DNA of 64,000 nt from Marisa cornuarietis. Taxonomy: Eukaryota; Mollusca; Gastropoda; Architaenioglossa; Ampullariidae. The DNA is taken from positions 1,302,001-1,366,000 of the forward strand of contig SMMW01000567.1 of the NCBI GenBank assembly GCA_004794655.1, in the 5' to 3' direction. A program made the position numbers and the translations under genes. Below are positions 50,601-62,957 of this stretch, piece by piece. How positions within the stretch are numbered: position 1 is the stretch's first letter; each line of letters begins with the position of its first letter. The notes under the pieces were generated by a model, which was not told the origin of the DNA, made no database searches, and worked only from the letters and a program-made list of their open reading frames with translations.

Positions 50601-53600
50601 ATACACAGAGCACCATACACAAAATGGTTAAAACAATTTACAAGCCTAGAAAAGATTCTGCAACATACCTGAAGCTTGCATTGTAAACCAAAAAAAAAAA
50701 AAAAAAACCAGGAAGGATGTCATCTCATGGGACTTAACAGCATTAAAGAGAATGGTCAAACACCTGGGAATATACACAAACACAGCAAGATGCAACAACC
50801 TTGTCTTCCTCCCACAAATGTGCCTCTGCTTCAAAAGAGGTCTGTAAGTTCAGTGTACCATTTTTGGTTTGGCCATAAGTGGTTTTAATTCCAAGAATAT
50901 TTTATCCGTCTCAGTTTGGAGAACAAAATTTCATCTGTTAAAAATCTGTTTTAATTAATCAGGATATTGTCATCAACACGATGAAGCTATACTTCACAAC
51001 CGTGTTATTACCTTCCAATTTTGTATTTTCTTGACACATTCAAAAATCACCTAGTGTGGAGACAATTAACCTTCTACAGCAAGCTTAGACTTACTCAAAT
51101 TTCTTTGTACAGAAGACATTTTGCCTTCATTTTAATAGACTTCACATAAGAGATGCAATATAGACATGATGTTTGACCATTTCTGAAATGTAGTTGCAAC
51201 AGGCTCTAAAAAAAATCCTAGCATGCATATGAAGCAACCATTCAGTGTGGTGAGTGATCAAGGCTACAATTAGCAATGCAAGCAATTCTTACACTAAGCT
51301 CTTCCAGAAACTTTAAACAGATAGAGAAGATGCCAGTCTAGAGAGATCAGCACATCACCGAGCTATTTTAATTGTAATGCATCTGTTTCCTACCAAATAA
51401 ATATCAAATTATTCCTAAATAAAAATACAAGTAAATGGTTACAAAAAAAATAACTGCTAAAAAATTTGAAGCATTAAGATTCAGCAACTTCTCTGGCACA
51501 AGTATAGCATGACAACTTTCAAGCACTATTTCAACAACCTCCCTTAAGTCTGCCTCTCTCCCTGCTCACAAAACATGAATATAGACAGCATCTGATGATT
51601 TTATAAATTTGTCCACATTTCTTATAGATCTCACCTTGTCATGTGCTCTGACTATGAGACACAAAAAAACCCAGGTAATCACAGATTAAAGGTGACTCCT
51701 AGAAAAATCCCACTGGCGAAGATAATCATGGATAGCAGAGTGCCTCTTAATTCCTGTTATCATAATTGCTGTAACTTTTAACATAAGAATTTTGTAATTT
51801 TATAACTCCTGAAACTCTTTTAATTTTTAACGTAATAGCTGCCTCCAGTCTTTTTAAAGGTAATAACCATATTAATTAAATGGTTCATCTTCTCCAAATT
51901 TATCAATAACAAGCAGTGTATATTTAGTATTTCTTGTCAATATTTTCTTCATAGTTGATTGTGAGTTTAAAAAGTAAATAACTCACAATAACTAAAAAAT
52001 GTTTACATTGAGATATTTATAATGCAAACACATCATCATTTTTCATAAAATCAATTAAAATAAAAATAATCTGAAACTGTTCCAGAGTTATGGGTTATTT
52101 TATTTTGGTGTGAGCTGAGTTTTATATCCCTTTCAAACTTTTGCAATGGGGTTACATGTGTCAAAAGATGTGGAGATTTGGTTATAGCACACTTTATAAA
52201 ATCTTTGCATGCCACATAACCTACAACTGCCTACATAAAAAACATATTGAAATAAATATAGAAAGATCTCTCTGATGTATGCCAGACTTTGTTATAATGA
52301 CTCTTCCCTTCATGATGCTACTAAATGCCATTTGTTTCTCCTGTGTTATGTTGTCAATAAGGATATTGTCAGCTAAATGCTAAGGTGCATAGGACAATTT
52401 TTTTTTCTAAAAACAGCTAACTAGTTCTCAATGCTTTTATTACTTTGTGTAGGCAAGAAAATCAAGGTTTTCTTGCCACCGACTTTATCAAAATTTGACT
52501 CCACAACAGATAATGAAGCATATGAATGAAAAAGTCTTCTATTCTTCTGTGACAGTCTTTTCAATGACACAGCTCACTGTAGCAGAATTAAAAGGCTTTT
52601 GTTGATCTACTAAAAGGACACACTATACATCTACTAATGAATTTATCAGTAAACTAGCTTTGTTAATTCCTTATCCCAAGCTGTTGCTAGCTTAATTTAA
52701 CAGAGCACAAGTCATGACCTGACTAAAAATGTGGAATCCAGTTTGGTATGTTTATAACAGTGATGTGGAACCCACATAAAGAAACAGAAATGCTCTCTTT
52801 CCCAGTCCCTTCTACAAATATCATTGCGCTCTATTAGCCAGTGGTTTAAAATACTGGTTACAGACTGATATAGTGAAAAGGTCTGGCTAAGCTGAATGCT
52901 TCTTCCCATTCTGATGTCATGCCAACAAAAAGCCAGGAAGTGAGGAGGAAACTTTTCCCAATCTAGCACGTGCAGCACCAGCTGACTCCTTGCAAGAACA
53001 ATGAGTGAAGTCACCAACACAAATCTGATTTCTACAGATAACTCATAAAGTTAGAAAGTCACAGGGAAGGCTGGGTCTGTGCACTGTTCTCTCCCCTCCC
53101 TTCTGTCCTAATTTTCGGTCCAGGCCGTTAGAGCTTTCACCACGAAAATGCAGTGGATTCACTGAGGAATGTTGCCATTCGCCCATTGAAAATACACAGA
53201 GGCACCGAACACTGTAGAGGTCAGGGTTGCACCTGTGGCTCCTGTTGACTATTCCAGTGAACCATTCAAGTAGAAAACACTCCTCAGAAGTTTTACAGTT
53301 TCTGTCACAGTGAACGTTCTGGATCCCCAAGAAAGAGAGAAGGCAATGTCTGCCATCTGAATGTTTGCTCTCCCAACTTTGTTAAAACTATTCACAAGCA
53401 GACTCGGCAGCCAGAAATTGCTGTCTCTAGCAATCACACACACATCTGAGACACACAGGGCCAGCAAGCCATTCCAGCAGAGGGGTTCATGCAGTCAAGG
53501 TCTAGGTGAAACAAGTCTGCACACAGCCAGCAAAGGCTGCTGTATTATGCCATCAGAAACCTTGTAAGTATTTTAAGCGCATTCTTCTTGCCACAGATGT

Positions 53601-53604
53601 GCTA

Positions 53605-54031
53605 CTAGGTAGCAACTAGGCTAGGTGAAGACCGAGAGATGGGAGATGCACATTCTGCCTTGATGGGCGCAGTCGTTAATGCTGCCTTGACCACAGGCTC
53701 AAAGGGCTGAAGAGGGTGCTGAGTGGTGGACAACTTATGAACACCTGATGCAGCAGCAGATGAAGAAGAAAAACCAATCAGCCCTGCATTCAACTGAACT
53801 TTGGGGTCAAGTTCATCATCCATGTTTTCACTGATGAGAGGCGAGAGAGGAGAGTGGTGGTTGGTGTACGATGTCCGGTGGTCAGGTCGTGGACTGTCCA
53901 GATCAAGATTAGAGTCTGTGTCACAGCCTGAGCGCTGGGAACTCAAGCGCGAAGACTCATCATCACAGTCCTCGCCATCTGTGCTCATCCCATTCTCTCC
54001 ATGCTCGTATCGAATACACTTCTTCTTTCGC
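53605..54031 (-). CDS. TCF: TCF terminal exon
   Basis: It completes the C-clamp (R-RKKKCIRY) after a TTTGCAG acceptor and runs to a TAG at 53607-53605. The tail is acidic and Ser-rich at first ([12 protein letters not shown]) and then Pro/Ser-rich. I saw no clear CtBP-type PLSLT motif; PLSPL near its middle is only loosely similar. Confidence 0.88.
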
Positions 54032-57000
54032 CTGCAAACAAGAGAGGGATCAAAATTAATGTTTTGTCTCTTCACAATCCAAAATCACCTCAAACAGGAG
54101 AACTTTGTTGAATGCTATAAAAACTTTGTGATCTTAAGTAGTTATGGTTATATTCACTTCAAACATAAGTTGTGTCTAGTCAGAAGCTTCCAAAGACTGG
54201 CAACGCAGGTCATTTGCCATGTATTACATTCAAAGGTGCTGAGACTGCTACAATAGACTGTTCATGCTGAATAAGCTTCATGTTTCACAATTCCTAACAA
54301 GCACAAACTGATGTATTATTTAGAATGAAACTATTAATGCTCTATTTATCTATATAGAAAATATTGGAATACATGTCTATACTTCCAAAAAAGATTTTAA
54401 AGATCACGAAACTTATTTTTGTGCTTCATAATCATATACCTTATGATCATATTTAATAATCATATTTTATCTCCCTTTCTTAATATATTGTGGTTTTTAG
54501 GCACATTTCCTTTGGTCCTTATAATAATGGTCTTTTTAACAGGACTTTATTTTAACTTTGTATGACACAGCTGTCATAATACTCTTCAATTACTGTGAGG
54601 ATTAGCAAATGACCTTTTCTCTTAATAAATTAAACTATCGCTAGCAACTGTCTTAAACTGAAAAGTCACAAGTATCATTTGTCTCATTCAAATAAGTGCA
54701 GGCTATTGTTTTATTTTAATACAACATTTATTTTCTAATACATTTCTGTAAGTAGTTCAGATCAGTGTTACTGCACTTCATTACAATTTTGTTTTAGTTT
54801 CTTGTATACGTGTATAATTTCAAAGGAAAAGCTTAAATGGTCAGAGCTCCTACATCACTGCCACAAAAACAAAACTTGGAAGCAAAAATGACAATGGCAA
54901 TTAACTTTGTAACAAATTCAGACAATAAACCCCACGTTTCTTCTGTAGCATCAGTAGACACACAATTGAAACCATCCTTTATGTCTGTAAGTTTCTTCTC
55001 TTAATTTCTCGATGAGCTGTGTCAATTCTAAATGTGCTGGCTCTATGCTAGAAATCCTGGAGTAATGACTAGGAAAATGTGAAACGTATATACTAGAGAT
55101 CCATATAATAGTTAGAATAATGACACTAGCTTACATACACACAATTTTACAATACAAACAAGTGCTCCAAGCAAGGGAGTAATTGCACGATTTGAGGAAA
55201 GAGGATGTGGTGATGCATGGTGCAGCAAAACACAATGAACAATACATAATCAGTACAATATAGCTCTCAATCTACAACACAGACAATGAACAATACGCAA
55301 TCAGTACAGTCTAGCTCTCAATCTACAACCACAAATCAACACCTTTAACATCACTACATTCAGCAAATACAGCATCTGCTTATGTTTTAGCTTTAAAGGT
55401 ACATTAAACCACCTCTTCCCTGGTAGCACAGGAGTTCATAAAAAACTAGTCTTTTTTTAATTACCTGTTAACAGGTAGACCTTTTATTCCCAAGATGTCT
55501 AGTCCTCATAGATAAGACATTCGTGAAAATATCTTGTTTAACAGTATGGCTAAAATGATAAGACAATTTACTGCCTCAACCTAATGTAGATCTGACTACT
55601 TTCAAAAATGCACTCAGTTCCCAAAAATCAAGCACGTTGATTTGTGCCCCCAAGAGTGTGCAAGAGTACATCTATGAACACTCTTGTTTGATTTTTGCTT
55701 TATGCAACACAACTGCCAAGTCAACGTGGTGTCGCTCTTGTATTGCACTTGTGACATTATTTTCCTGGTGTTAAAAACAACCACTTTCATACATGTACAA
55801 AAAGCATGCTCCAAATCTTTGCATACTGTTGTACACAGACCACATCAAAGAGTACTGACATGCATTACCTTAAGGACTCACAAGCTAATTTCTAAAAGCA
55901 CCACAAGAATCTATTAAGCTCCCCATGTATACAATCCTCATAAATATTCAAAAGCAAGGGAAAGCAAAATGATACAAAAAGAACATATTTTTTATCCATC
56001 AAAACATCAGTTTCCAGATCAGAACCCAAAAAGTAGCAAATAAAAATAATAAAAGTGGTTTTTAAGAAGAAAGAGGAGGAGGGAAGAAGCGAGAAAACGG
56101 CATTTTCATGCTGAACGTTTTATCCACCCACATGTGCAGATTTGGGGGTTTCAAAAAAGGGAGATCACCTTGGTGCAAAGAAGAGACAGAAGTGACCTTA
56201 AATATGTCCAGCTATTAGACATTTATGCTGTTTAGCCAATCATATCTTGTTTTGTGCATTTTTCACAGCTACTCCTAAATTTTGATGCTGGCAGAAGATA
56301 ATGAATAATGACCTTCTCTTGGATAAATATCAACACCCTTTGACTAAAGTGCTTTGCTTTGCATGGTTACATGCCACTGTCCTTCAAAATACACACAGGT
56401 TCAATGCTTCATTTACTTAACCCAAAACTTATTTTAAACCTCTCCTTGCTACAGTTTATTTGTATTCACATTAATTTGTTATCTCTTAATCTCCTGTTGC
56501 TATGCTTCTTTACTATATTTCTCTTGTTTTTCCTACTAGGTAAACCTTATCCACAATGCAACGAATAAAGTTATCTTAAGTATGAAATTGATATATGAAG
56601 TGAACAGAATGGGAGAAATGACACATAAATGTCAAGGTCAGGAGGGAGCATAAACACTTCACCAGACCAAGTCCACCACAAGGTGTTCAGCCAGCCTCAA
56701 GGAGCATGCTAAACCTGAGCCTGCCAAGCAGATGTCTCTACAAAAGGTGAGCACTTTCTTACAACCACATGTTAGCAACATCTCAACTAGCAATGCAGCA
56801 GGCAAGCTTATAAAAAGGCACACTTCCTGGATTTGGACTATAGGGCACACAAAGTGAAAAACAACAGCTAGGCAAAGCTGTGAGGACAACAGTTTGCACA
56901 AAGCAATAAAGAGGGAAGATAGATCTGTTGACAATTGCTTTGAAATGATGCACAGAACTCTTGATTTTAAAAAGGCACGTATAAGAAAATTGTACAGGCT

Positions 57001-60000
57001 TATTAAGGAAGTGAGAGGTGCATTGTCCAATGCAATGCAGATGATGGGCCAAATAAAAAGAACATTTTAGATGGTAGAAATCCCCACGCTAGCAAACCCT
57101 GGTATGGAGACTGTGTTAAAAAAAATGAACGAAAAAGGTGTGCATGTTCAGGTTTTTTTGGTTAGGTTGGGGATGTACTTGTAAGGTAACCACTGTATCT
57201 AGCTCATATTACAGAAGTCTATGAAATTAAGAACAAAGACACTGCCTATTGTATTATAATTGTGAGAAAGATACTAATTGTAAACAAAAACAAAAATATT
57301 AGACGGCAGCAGTTTTAGTACCTAGCCCAAAGCTTTTAAAGCAAACAATACAGAAGAATGACTGAAACACCATTTGTACTCTACAAGAATCTCTTTGGTC
57401 TTTTTGCAGCTTTGAAGACTTCTATTAGTATATACATGAAGGTCTGGAGGTCTTTGTGTACAGTGTAGTAGGCTGTGAAAGCCTTCATGTATGATGCATG
57501 AGGTTTCAAAGATGTGATGCTTAAAGCATCTGCGCCAGGACACATGCAACATGCAAAGCTTTAAGAAATATAATCTCCATAAAAAAAGAAAATATATCAG
57601 TGTATCATGGTAATCTGTTCCTCTATGAAAAGAAAACCCCTTTTGTATATAAATCACAAATTCACCATTCAGAGTGACACTGCCTTTTATAAACAACTCT
57701 ACATGGCCATTGTCACCAACAAAATCAGTAATTTCACCCCTTATAAGCAGCTGTGTCACCATCTTGAACAACCAAATCACAGGTTCAGTCCCTGCAGGTC
57801 TTATTGTGTCTACTACCATAGAGACAGATGAGCATCAGAGATCCTCACAACACAGAATTTTAAATAACAGCAAGATTGGACTAGGTGCAAGTGTATGAAA
57901 GGTCTGGTGTAACTTCTGACCCACTAGGCCTCATGATGCCTGTCTCCAAGCTTATTAATTAGAACATATGGTAAACATGTCCCCTGCAGCTTACAAAATG
58001 TTGTAAGATAGCAAAACACTAGCAAAAGCCCTGCCTATATCGTAGTTATTCATGGTTTCTTACATCTAAATAAATTACAAATTATCAACCAAAAAGATTT
58101 ATGCCTATGCTGCTTGCTAACCTGCTAACAAACACTAAAAGCAGTAAAGTAACAAACACTAGGCAGTGCTTCTTTGCAAACTTTCACAGACAAAATTTAA
58201 TGGCCTTGATCACAACATAGTGTCTAAATAAATATGGATGCTGTGAAGGCAGCAGAAAAAAAATAAATCAAGCCTGACACCCTTCACCAGTGTAAGAATG
58301 ACACTTGTCACAAAGTACTCTCCTAAATTTTGCCAACCTCCATCACCAGAAAAAAAAAAAACTCGTCACCTTGATTTGTCTTCTCCTAAGGTTTGACAGC
58401 CTTCACCACTGTGAAATTTGGCATCTCTTATTATCTGTCTTTTTTCAAACTTTCACAAGTCTACACTGCCTGGAAAAGCACTTCCTTTGATAGTCTGATA
58501 CATGATCTAAGAAAAATAATCCTGATTTCTACTTTATTACTTGAGTTTGAAGACATCTCTTCTTTATCTAGAATCTATCTGAGAAATATTAATGAAGTGG
58601 ATAGTACTGACTGGCAGCCATCTTTCTGGCCTGCCTTGGCCACACCAAAAGTTACATGAGACAGCTATGTAACATTTCTTCTGAATGAGATGCTGCTTCC
58701 ATGGGCCTGACTAGAAGTGCTAGATAGAAAAAGCAATGGTCTTGCCTTCTTTCCCACCCACCCCTCCAACTCACAAAGGGTCATGACTAGGTCTCCTTTG
58801 TGCGCCTGTCATTCTACTTCTCCTTCAGAAGCGACCAAAGGAACTTTCAAAGAAATACAACTATGTTTTTTCGTTTGCTTTTAGTACTTCTTCCTCTTAA
58901 ATCCCACACACACCATCAAAACACATATGTTCCCTACTGACCCATTCATAACTCTTTCCTTAAATTATATTGTCAACTTCTATAATATTTCTCAGGAGTG
59001 ATCTTTTCCCTCCACTTGTATTTAACTCTAAAAATGTTGATAAAATAAAAAATTGTATGTACATAAAGAGTGAGGAGAGAAGGGTGGGAAAACAATATGC
59101 TTGCAGAGTTCAAAACAAAGCATGCCTGATTGCAGTATTATACACAAGCCAGCAGGCATCTAAGAGTCTGTATAAATAAGGTATATAGACAACCATACAG
59201 TAGTACATCCAGAAATCAGTTCAAGCAAAAGCAGAAGGCAACCCATCCAGCGACAAAAATGAACATGTATAGGTGAATACATCACTAAGACAGCTTAGTA
59301 CACAAGTAAACACCCAAGCGAAAGGTTTTTGTTGTTTGTACATAAACAGCACGCAGGGCTAGGAAGATAATGCGATAAAGACTGGCTGACAACAAAGTTG
59401 ACCCTGAAACAAGGGGTGGAAACGGGAGGAGCAATAGTGGTGGCAGGGCGGGAAGGCATGTTGGGTAGTACCAGCCGCTATTCTGATCCCTGCCCAGGTA
59501 ACAGCATGCAAAGCCACGCCTGTCCACACTGATACTGCAAGCGTTAGCCATTCAGCATGCTCCAGAAGGTTCCGGCAAGAATACCTTACTATTTTATGTC
59601 CGTCGTGTTTTGCGTTTCTAATTCAGCAGTTGACTGATCACACTTTTCATGCAGAGATCTGAAACGAGACAAGACGGCCATTGCAGAAAAGTTCGGAGGA
59701 GAAAAAAATACTGAACACAGCTGTCACTCAGAAGGCAAAGGTTACGGTCTGGGTTTGGGGCATAACTCCAAAAACAATGGGAACGCACGCCCAAGGCATC
59801 CCCTGGTAACAGCCTATGCCCGCCTGTAAATAAATGAGAAAAAAGTCTGAAAGTAAGAGAAAGCTGAGTGAGGGTACACGTCTAGATTGCTGACACTGCA
59901 TGAGATCTCCGTCACCTCCATTTATGAAATGCTGAGATACACGTTCATGCAGTATAAGTGTAGCAGTTCCCAGGTAGCTCCAGGTATCTTGTGATTTCTC

Positions 60001-62957
60001 ACCTGGGAATACCTAGGCATTTGGCGGTCTGTTGGGACCAGACTGCTGTGTGGCTGACCCTGCACGACTTTTCTGCATTAGCCACACTGCTGTCTTTAGA
60101 CAGTCAGCTATTAAAAAAATAAAAAAAGAAAAGAAAAAAGAAAAAAAAATTTGGGATGGGCGTGGGCAGAGGGACAGGGCACAGGGCAGCGCTGGGCAGG
60201 GCAAAGCAGGCCATAGGACAGAGCAGTCTTACCTGCAAGGTTTGCACCACTGGGACTGCTGGTCCAAGCCGTAGCGTGCGCGACACTTCTTTGCATTTGG
60301 ACATTCTGCAAGACACAGGGCTTTCTCAGGTGCAAGCCTACACAGACCTTAAAACTGTTCTCAATAGCATGAACATTTGAAGATACAAAGAATCAACAAT
60401 TTTTAGTAAAATTTGCTTTTGGCTATATATATATATATAACATTAATTTGCATATATCTGGTGTAAAAAGTGTCAGGGTTTTTTTTAACAAACTTAAATT
60501 TTGAGGTAGCCATTCCAAACACCTGTTTAGAAACCATGCAGTTTTCAAATTGCTTTGTATTTCAACATAGCCTGCAACAGCGATTCTGAAACCAATGATT
60601 AAAAACTGAAAAAGAAACACAAAAATCTTGCAATCCTATGAGTGACAAAAAGCAATACCTGAAGAGGCACCTTTGTTCTCTTGAGGTGTGACCTGCTCCT
60701 TTTTCCGCTTTTTCTTTTTATTGTGTGCTGCGTAGTTGTCTCGAGCTGACCAACCAGGATACAGCTGCATGTGTAAATCTTTCTCCTTGCGAGCCATTTC
60801 ATAATACTTGGCCTGCTCTGACCTGTCTAGTGCGTGCCACTGCAAAACAGCATCATAAGAGTTCAATACAAAATATGCATAGTGCACTGTTCTTAGCAAT
60901 TGTGTGTAGTCACCTGCCAGAAGGTGGCAAGTCCTCCCATATGGTCTTACATCTCTCTCACTTGCATGCCCCACAGTCAAACTGCCTTTAGTTTGAATGT
61001 CATTTTGCTCCATTTTCTTCCTTTCAGTGTTTTCTATCCATATCTAGGTTATTTTCTTATTTTTTATGCTTTTATGTCAATCGCTGTCTTTGCCTTCAGT
61101 CATGATTGTTAGGTGTACCTACCTGCTAAACTCTTTATGACAATCATGACATCTGCATGAAACTATAAAACCAGATGAAGTTTAATGATGTAATTTTTCT
61201 CTTTACAATTTTCAAGATCCTAATCATTCTCATCAAAATTTACAGAGATTGCAAGAGATCAATGTAATGGTGTATCTCAGTGTACATTTTTATTCTTAAA
61301 CATGTTTCCGGTGTGTACTTTTTTTCTAAAAATTATCCCCTTTCTTGCTACCATATGCATTTACAGAAAAGCTTTGTTTGAAAATAATGATAAACATCAG
61401 CCATGAATGGCTAGGCCTGGATATCCAATGTCTTATACATATTGCACTTAGGAATTTGTACTGACAATGATAATGTCATGGTAAGGCTTTTTAGGTACAC
61501 TTATGAATGTATACTGACAGGGAAATACTTTTAGATAAAATATTTTTATTATGCATCAATTATGCAGATGAAAGACCAAAAACAAATCACTCAAACAGCA
61601 TTGGAAGTGGTTCTTTCTTTAACGATGGGTTTTAGTCACAGAATATTCCCAAAATCTTAGCAAAGCAGCTATTTCCTTTATCAAGATGCAAGCTGTCAAA
61701 CACCAATATTCTTATGTGTTTACACAACATTGACTATGTACTGCAACTACATTCACATTTTGACTCCTTTCTATGCCCTTGTGAGGCAGCTAATGTTGAT
61801 AACTTACAAAAAAAAAAAAAGACTGGTTAGTCTTTTTTAATTCCTGATTGAGCCATTAATGTAAAATAATTAGTATAGTGTGGCAAATCTTTCACACACT
61901 AGATGAATCCATGTTAAATGCCTCCAATTAATTTTTCTGTTGTTTTTTTCTGCTTCACTAGCACCTGAATGAGAGGCTTTATATTTTCTTCCACAAAGTG
62001 TGCAGGAGAGTAAATATAAAGGCTCAAACTGCTATACAGAAAAGTACCTTTATACACATACAACACCACAGACCAGTGGCAGAAATAGAAAAGAAAATGG
62101 AGAACAAGACACCCAACTACTCTTCCTGAACATCTTTAAACATACATATTTTTCTCTCCAAAGTTGCACTTATTCATATCAAGATGGCATATAACAGTAT
62201 ATATATTTTGGAGGGAACGAGAAAGTCACATGGCACTCGAACAGCTGCAACTCTGGTTTTTAAGTAAAATTTACTGTATTACCTTTTCTTAGGTACACCT
62301 ATTTATCTCCCCACTAACATCTTACTCCTCTTCCACATCTCCCACCCCCACCATGCAACGTGAAAAAATATAAATAAAAAATGTAAAAACCCACCATTCT
62401 GAACACGAAGGAAGGAGAGGGGGAAATGCATACAGTCCGTAACAGTAAGGTAAGCCTGCGTGTTTTCCTCACACCTCTACTCACCTTTCTGCCAAGGATC
62501 TGGTTAATGGCAGCTGACTCCTTGAGAGTACATTCCGCTATCACCTTTGGTCTCATTTCTTTCATGAACAACATAAAGGCATTTAGTGGTTTCTTTACAT
62601 AGTTCCGATCCTTCTTGCGTGCAGCAGCAGAGTCACTGCTCTTACTACTACAGTTTTCGTTGTCCTGAGACCCTAGCAATCTGCAACGGACAAGAAAGAG
62701 ACAGGCTGACGAGAAAAGCAACCTAATCCCTTCCCCTTCTTCTACTCTGGCAATGACTTACCTTCCTGCCTAGAATTTGGTTGATTGCTGAAGATTCTCT
62801 GAGGGTGCACTCGGATATAACCTTGGGTCGCATTTCTTTCATAAACAACATAAAGGCGTTAAGTGGCTTTTTGATATAGGGCCTTTTCTGCTCCCCCTCT
62901 GGCTTTGAGATCTCCTCTGTTTTACATCTACCATTTTCTCCTTCATGTGAAACTAGC
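53605..62957 (-). CDS. TCF: TCF/LEF (pangolin) HMG-box transcription factor, C-terminal part
   Basis: TCF/LEF proteins bind DNA in the nucleus and recruit beta-catenin or Groucho to switch Wnt targets. Minus-strand exons in transcript order: HMG first half, alternative A (62957-62762) or B (62680-62485); HMG second half and basic tail (60839-60659); C-clamp (60305-60233); terminal exon (54031-53605, stop 53607-53605). Phases agree for either HMG alternative, never for both. Diagnostic pieces are [48 protein letters not shown], the basic KKKKRKKEQ tail and the C-clamp. The N-terminal beta-catenin-binding and Groucho regions lie beyond the right edge. The terminal exon gives a Ser/Asp-rich tail of about 141 residues. 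The 6.2-kb intron 54032-60232 showed no clear further exon, though TCF genes often carry alternative C-terminal exons there. Confidence 0.92.
54032..60232 (-). other. 6.2-kb TCF intron
   Basis: No exon is supported. The open frames here have no family similarity. A purine-rich A tract lies at 60112-60150 close to the C-clamp exon. Confidence 0.5.
60233..60305 (-). CDS. TCF: TCF C-clamp exon (73 bp)
   Basis: Encodes [17 protein letters not shown] followed by SQWCKPCR, the second DNA-contacting motif of C-clamp TCFs, which reads GC-rich helper sites. The remaining conserved cysteine (KKKCIRY) is in the terminal exon. Skipping this 73-bp exon shifts the frame and gives a short tail that stops after 15 codons. 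Confidence 0.92.
60423..60440. repeat. (TA)n microsatellite
   Basis: A short run of TA dinucleotides in the intergenic-type sequence between the C-clamp and HMG second-half exons. Confidence 0.8.
60659..60839 (-). CDS. TCF: TCF HMG box second half and basic tail
   Basis: Begins [20 protein letters not shown] immediately after a TTTTGCAG acceptor and includes [10 protein letters not shown] and a run of Lys/Arg that serves as nuclear signal and minor-groove contact. It ends in phase 1, matching the C-clamp exon. Confidence 0.92.
62169..62190. repeat. 22-bp direct repeat, copy 1
   Basis: A 22-bp sequence beginning CTTATTCATATC and ending GATGGCAT is identical to 63011-63032; the neighbouring 15-20 bp are also alike. 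The two copies flank the alternative HMG exon pair, in the introns on either side. Confidence 0.8.
62485..62680 (-). CDS. TCF: TCF HMG first half, alternative exon B
   Basis: 196 bp, opening with one base of a split codon and ending in phase 0 at AGAAAG|GTGAG. It encodes 65 residues; the HMG part begins at [20 protein letters not shown] and includes [18 protein letters not shown], the form usual in animal TCFs. The first 27 residues are Ser/Ala/Asp-rich and unlike those of exon A. Confidence 0.92.
62681..62761 (-). other. 81-bp intron between the two alternative HMG exons
   Basis: It has a strong GTAAGT donor and a pyrimidine-rich end with a CAG acceptor, so splicing across it may be physically possible. 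Such a product would meet an in-frame TAG at codon 11 of exon B. Confidence 0.8.
62762..62957 (-). CDS. TCF: TCF HMG first half, alternative exon A
   Basis: 196 bp with the same entry and exit phases as exon B, ending GGAAG|GTAAG. Its HMG part ([20 protein letters not shown], then [18 protein letters not shown]) differs from B at four of 38 residues; the preceding 27 residues agree at only four. The lead-in [10 protein letters not shown] is the more usual TCF form. It lies 81 bp upstream of exon B in transcription order. Confidence 0.92.

Larger units (their letters stand above)
44776..53604. other. Convergent intergenic region and 3' UTRs
   Basis: The pyrophosphatase (plus) and TCF (minus) genes converge here. 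A candidate AATAAA for the pyrophosphatase is at 45144-45149. The region contains a hAT-type MITE (45996-46582), a short inverted repeat (46917-47064) and a SINE-like fragment near 50520-50600. No gene is supported; the part next to 53604 is probably TCF 3' UTR. Confidence 0.5.

Noticed and set aside
53043..53467. Minus-strand open frames of 95 and 72 codons
   Set aside because: They lie just downstream of the TCF stop, have no domain signature, and are best read as TCF 3' UTR.
56659..57030. Minus-strand frame of 123 codons in the 6.2-kb TCF intron
   Set aside because: No fitting splice phase or TCF tail similarity; hydrophobic, low-information sequence typical of AT-rich intron.
57322..57819. 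Minus-strand frame of 165 codons, the longest non-genic one
   Set aside because: No recognisable domain, no composition bias toward coding, overlapped by frames on the other strand; treated as chance.
62314..62484. Frame continuing from HMG exon B into the intron
   Set aside because: It follows a strong GTGAG donor, loses HMG similarity at once, and the second half of the box is found at 60659-60839.
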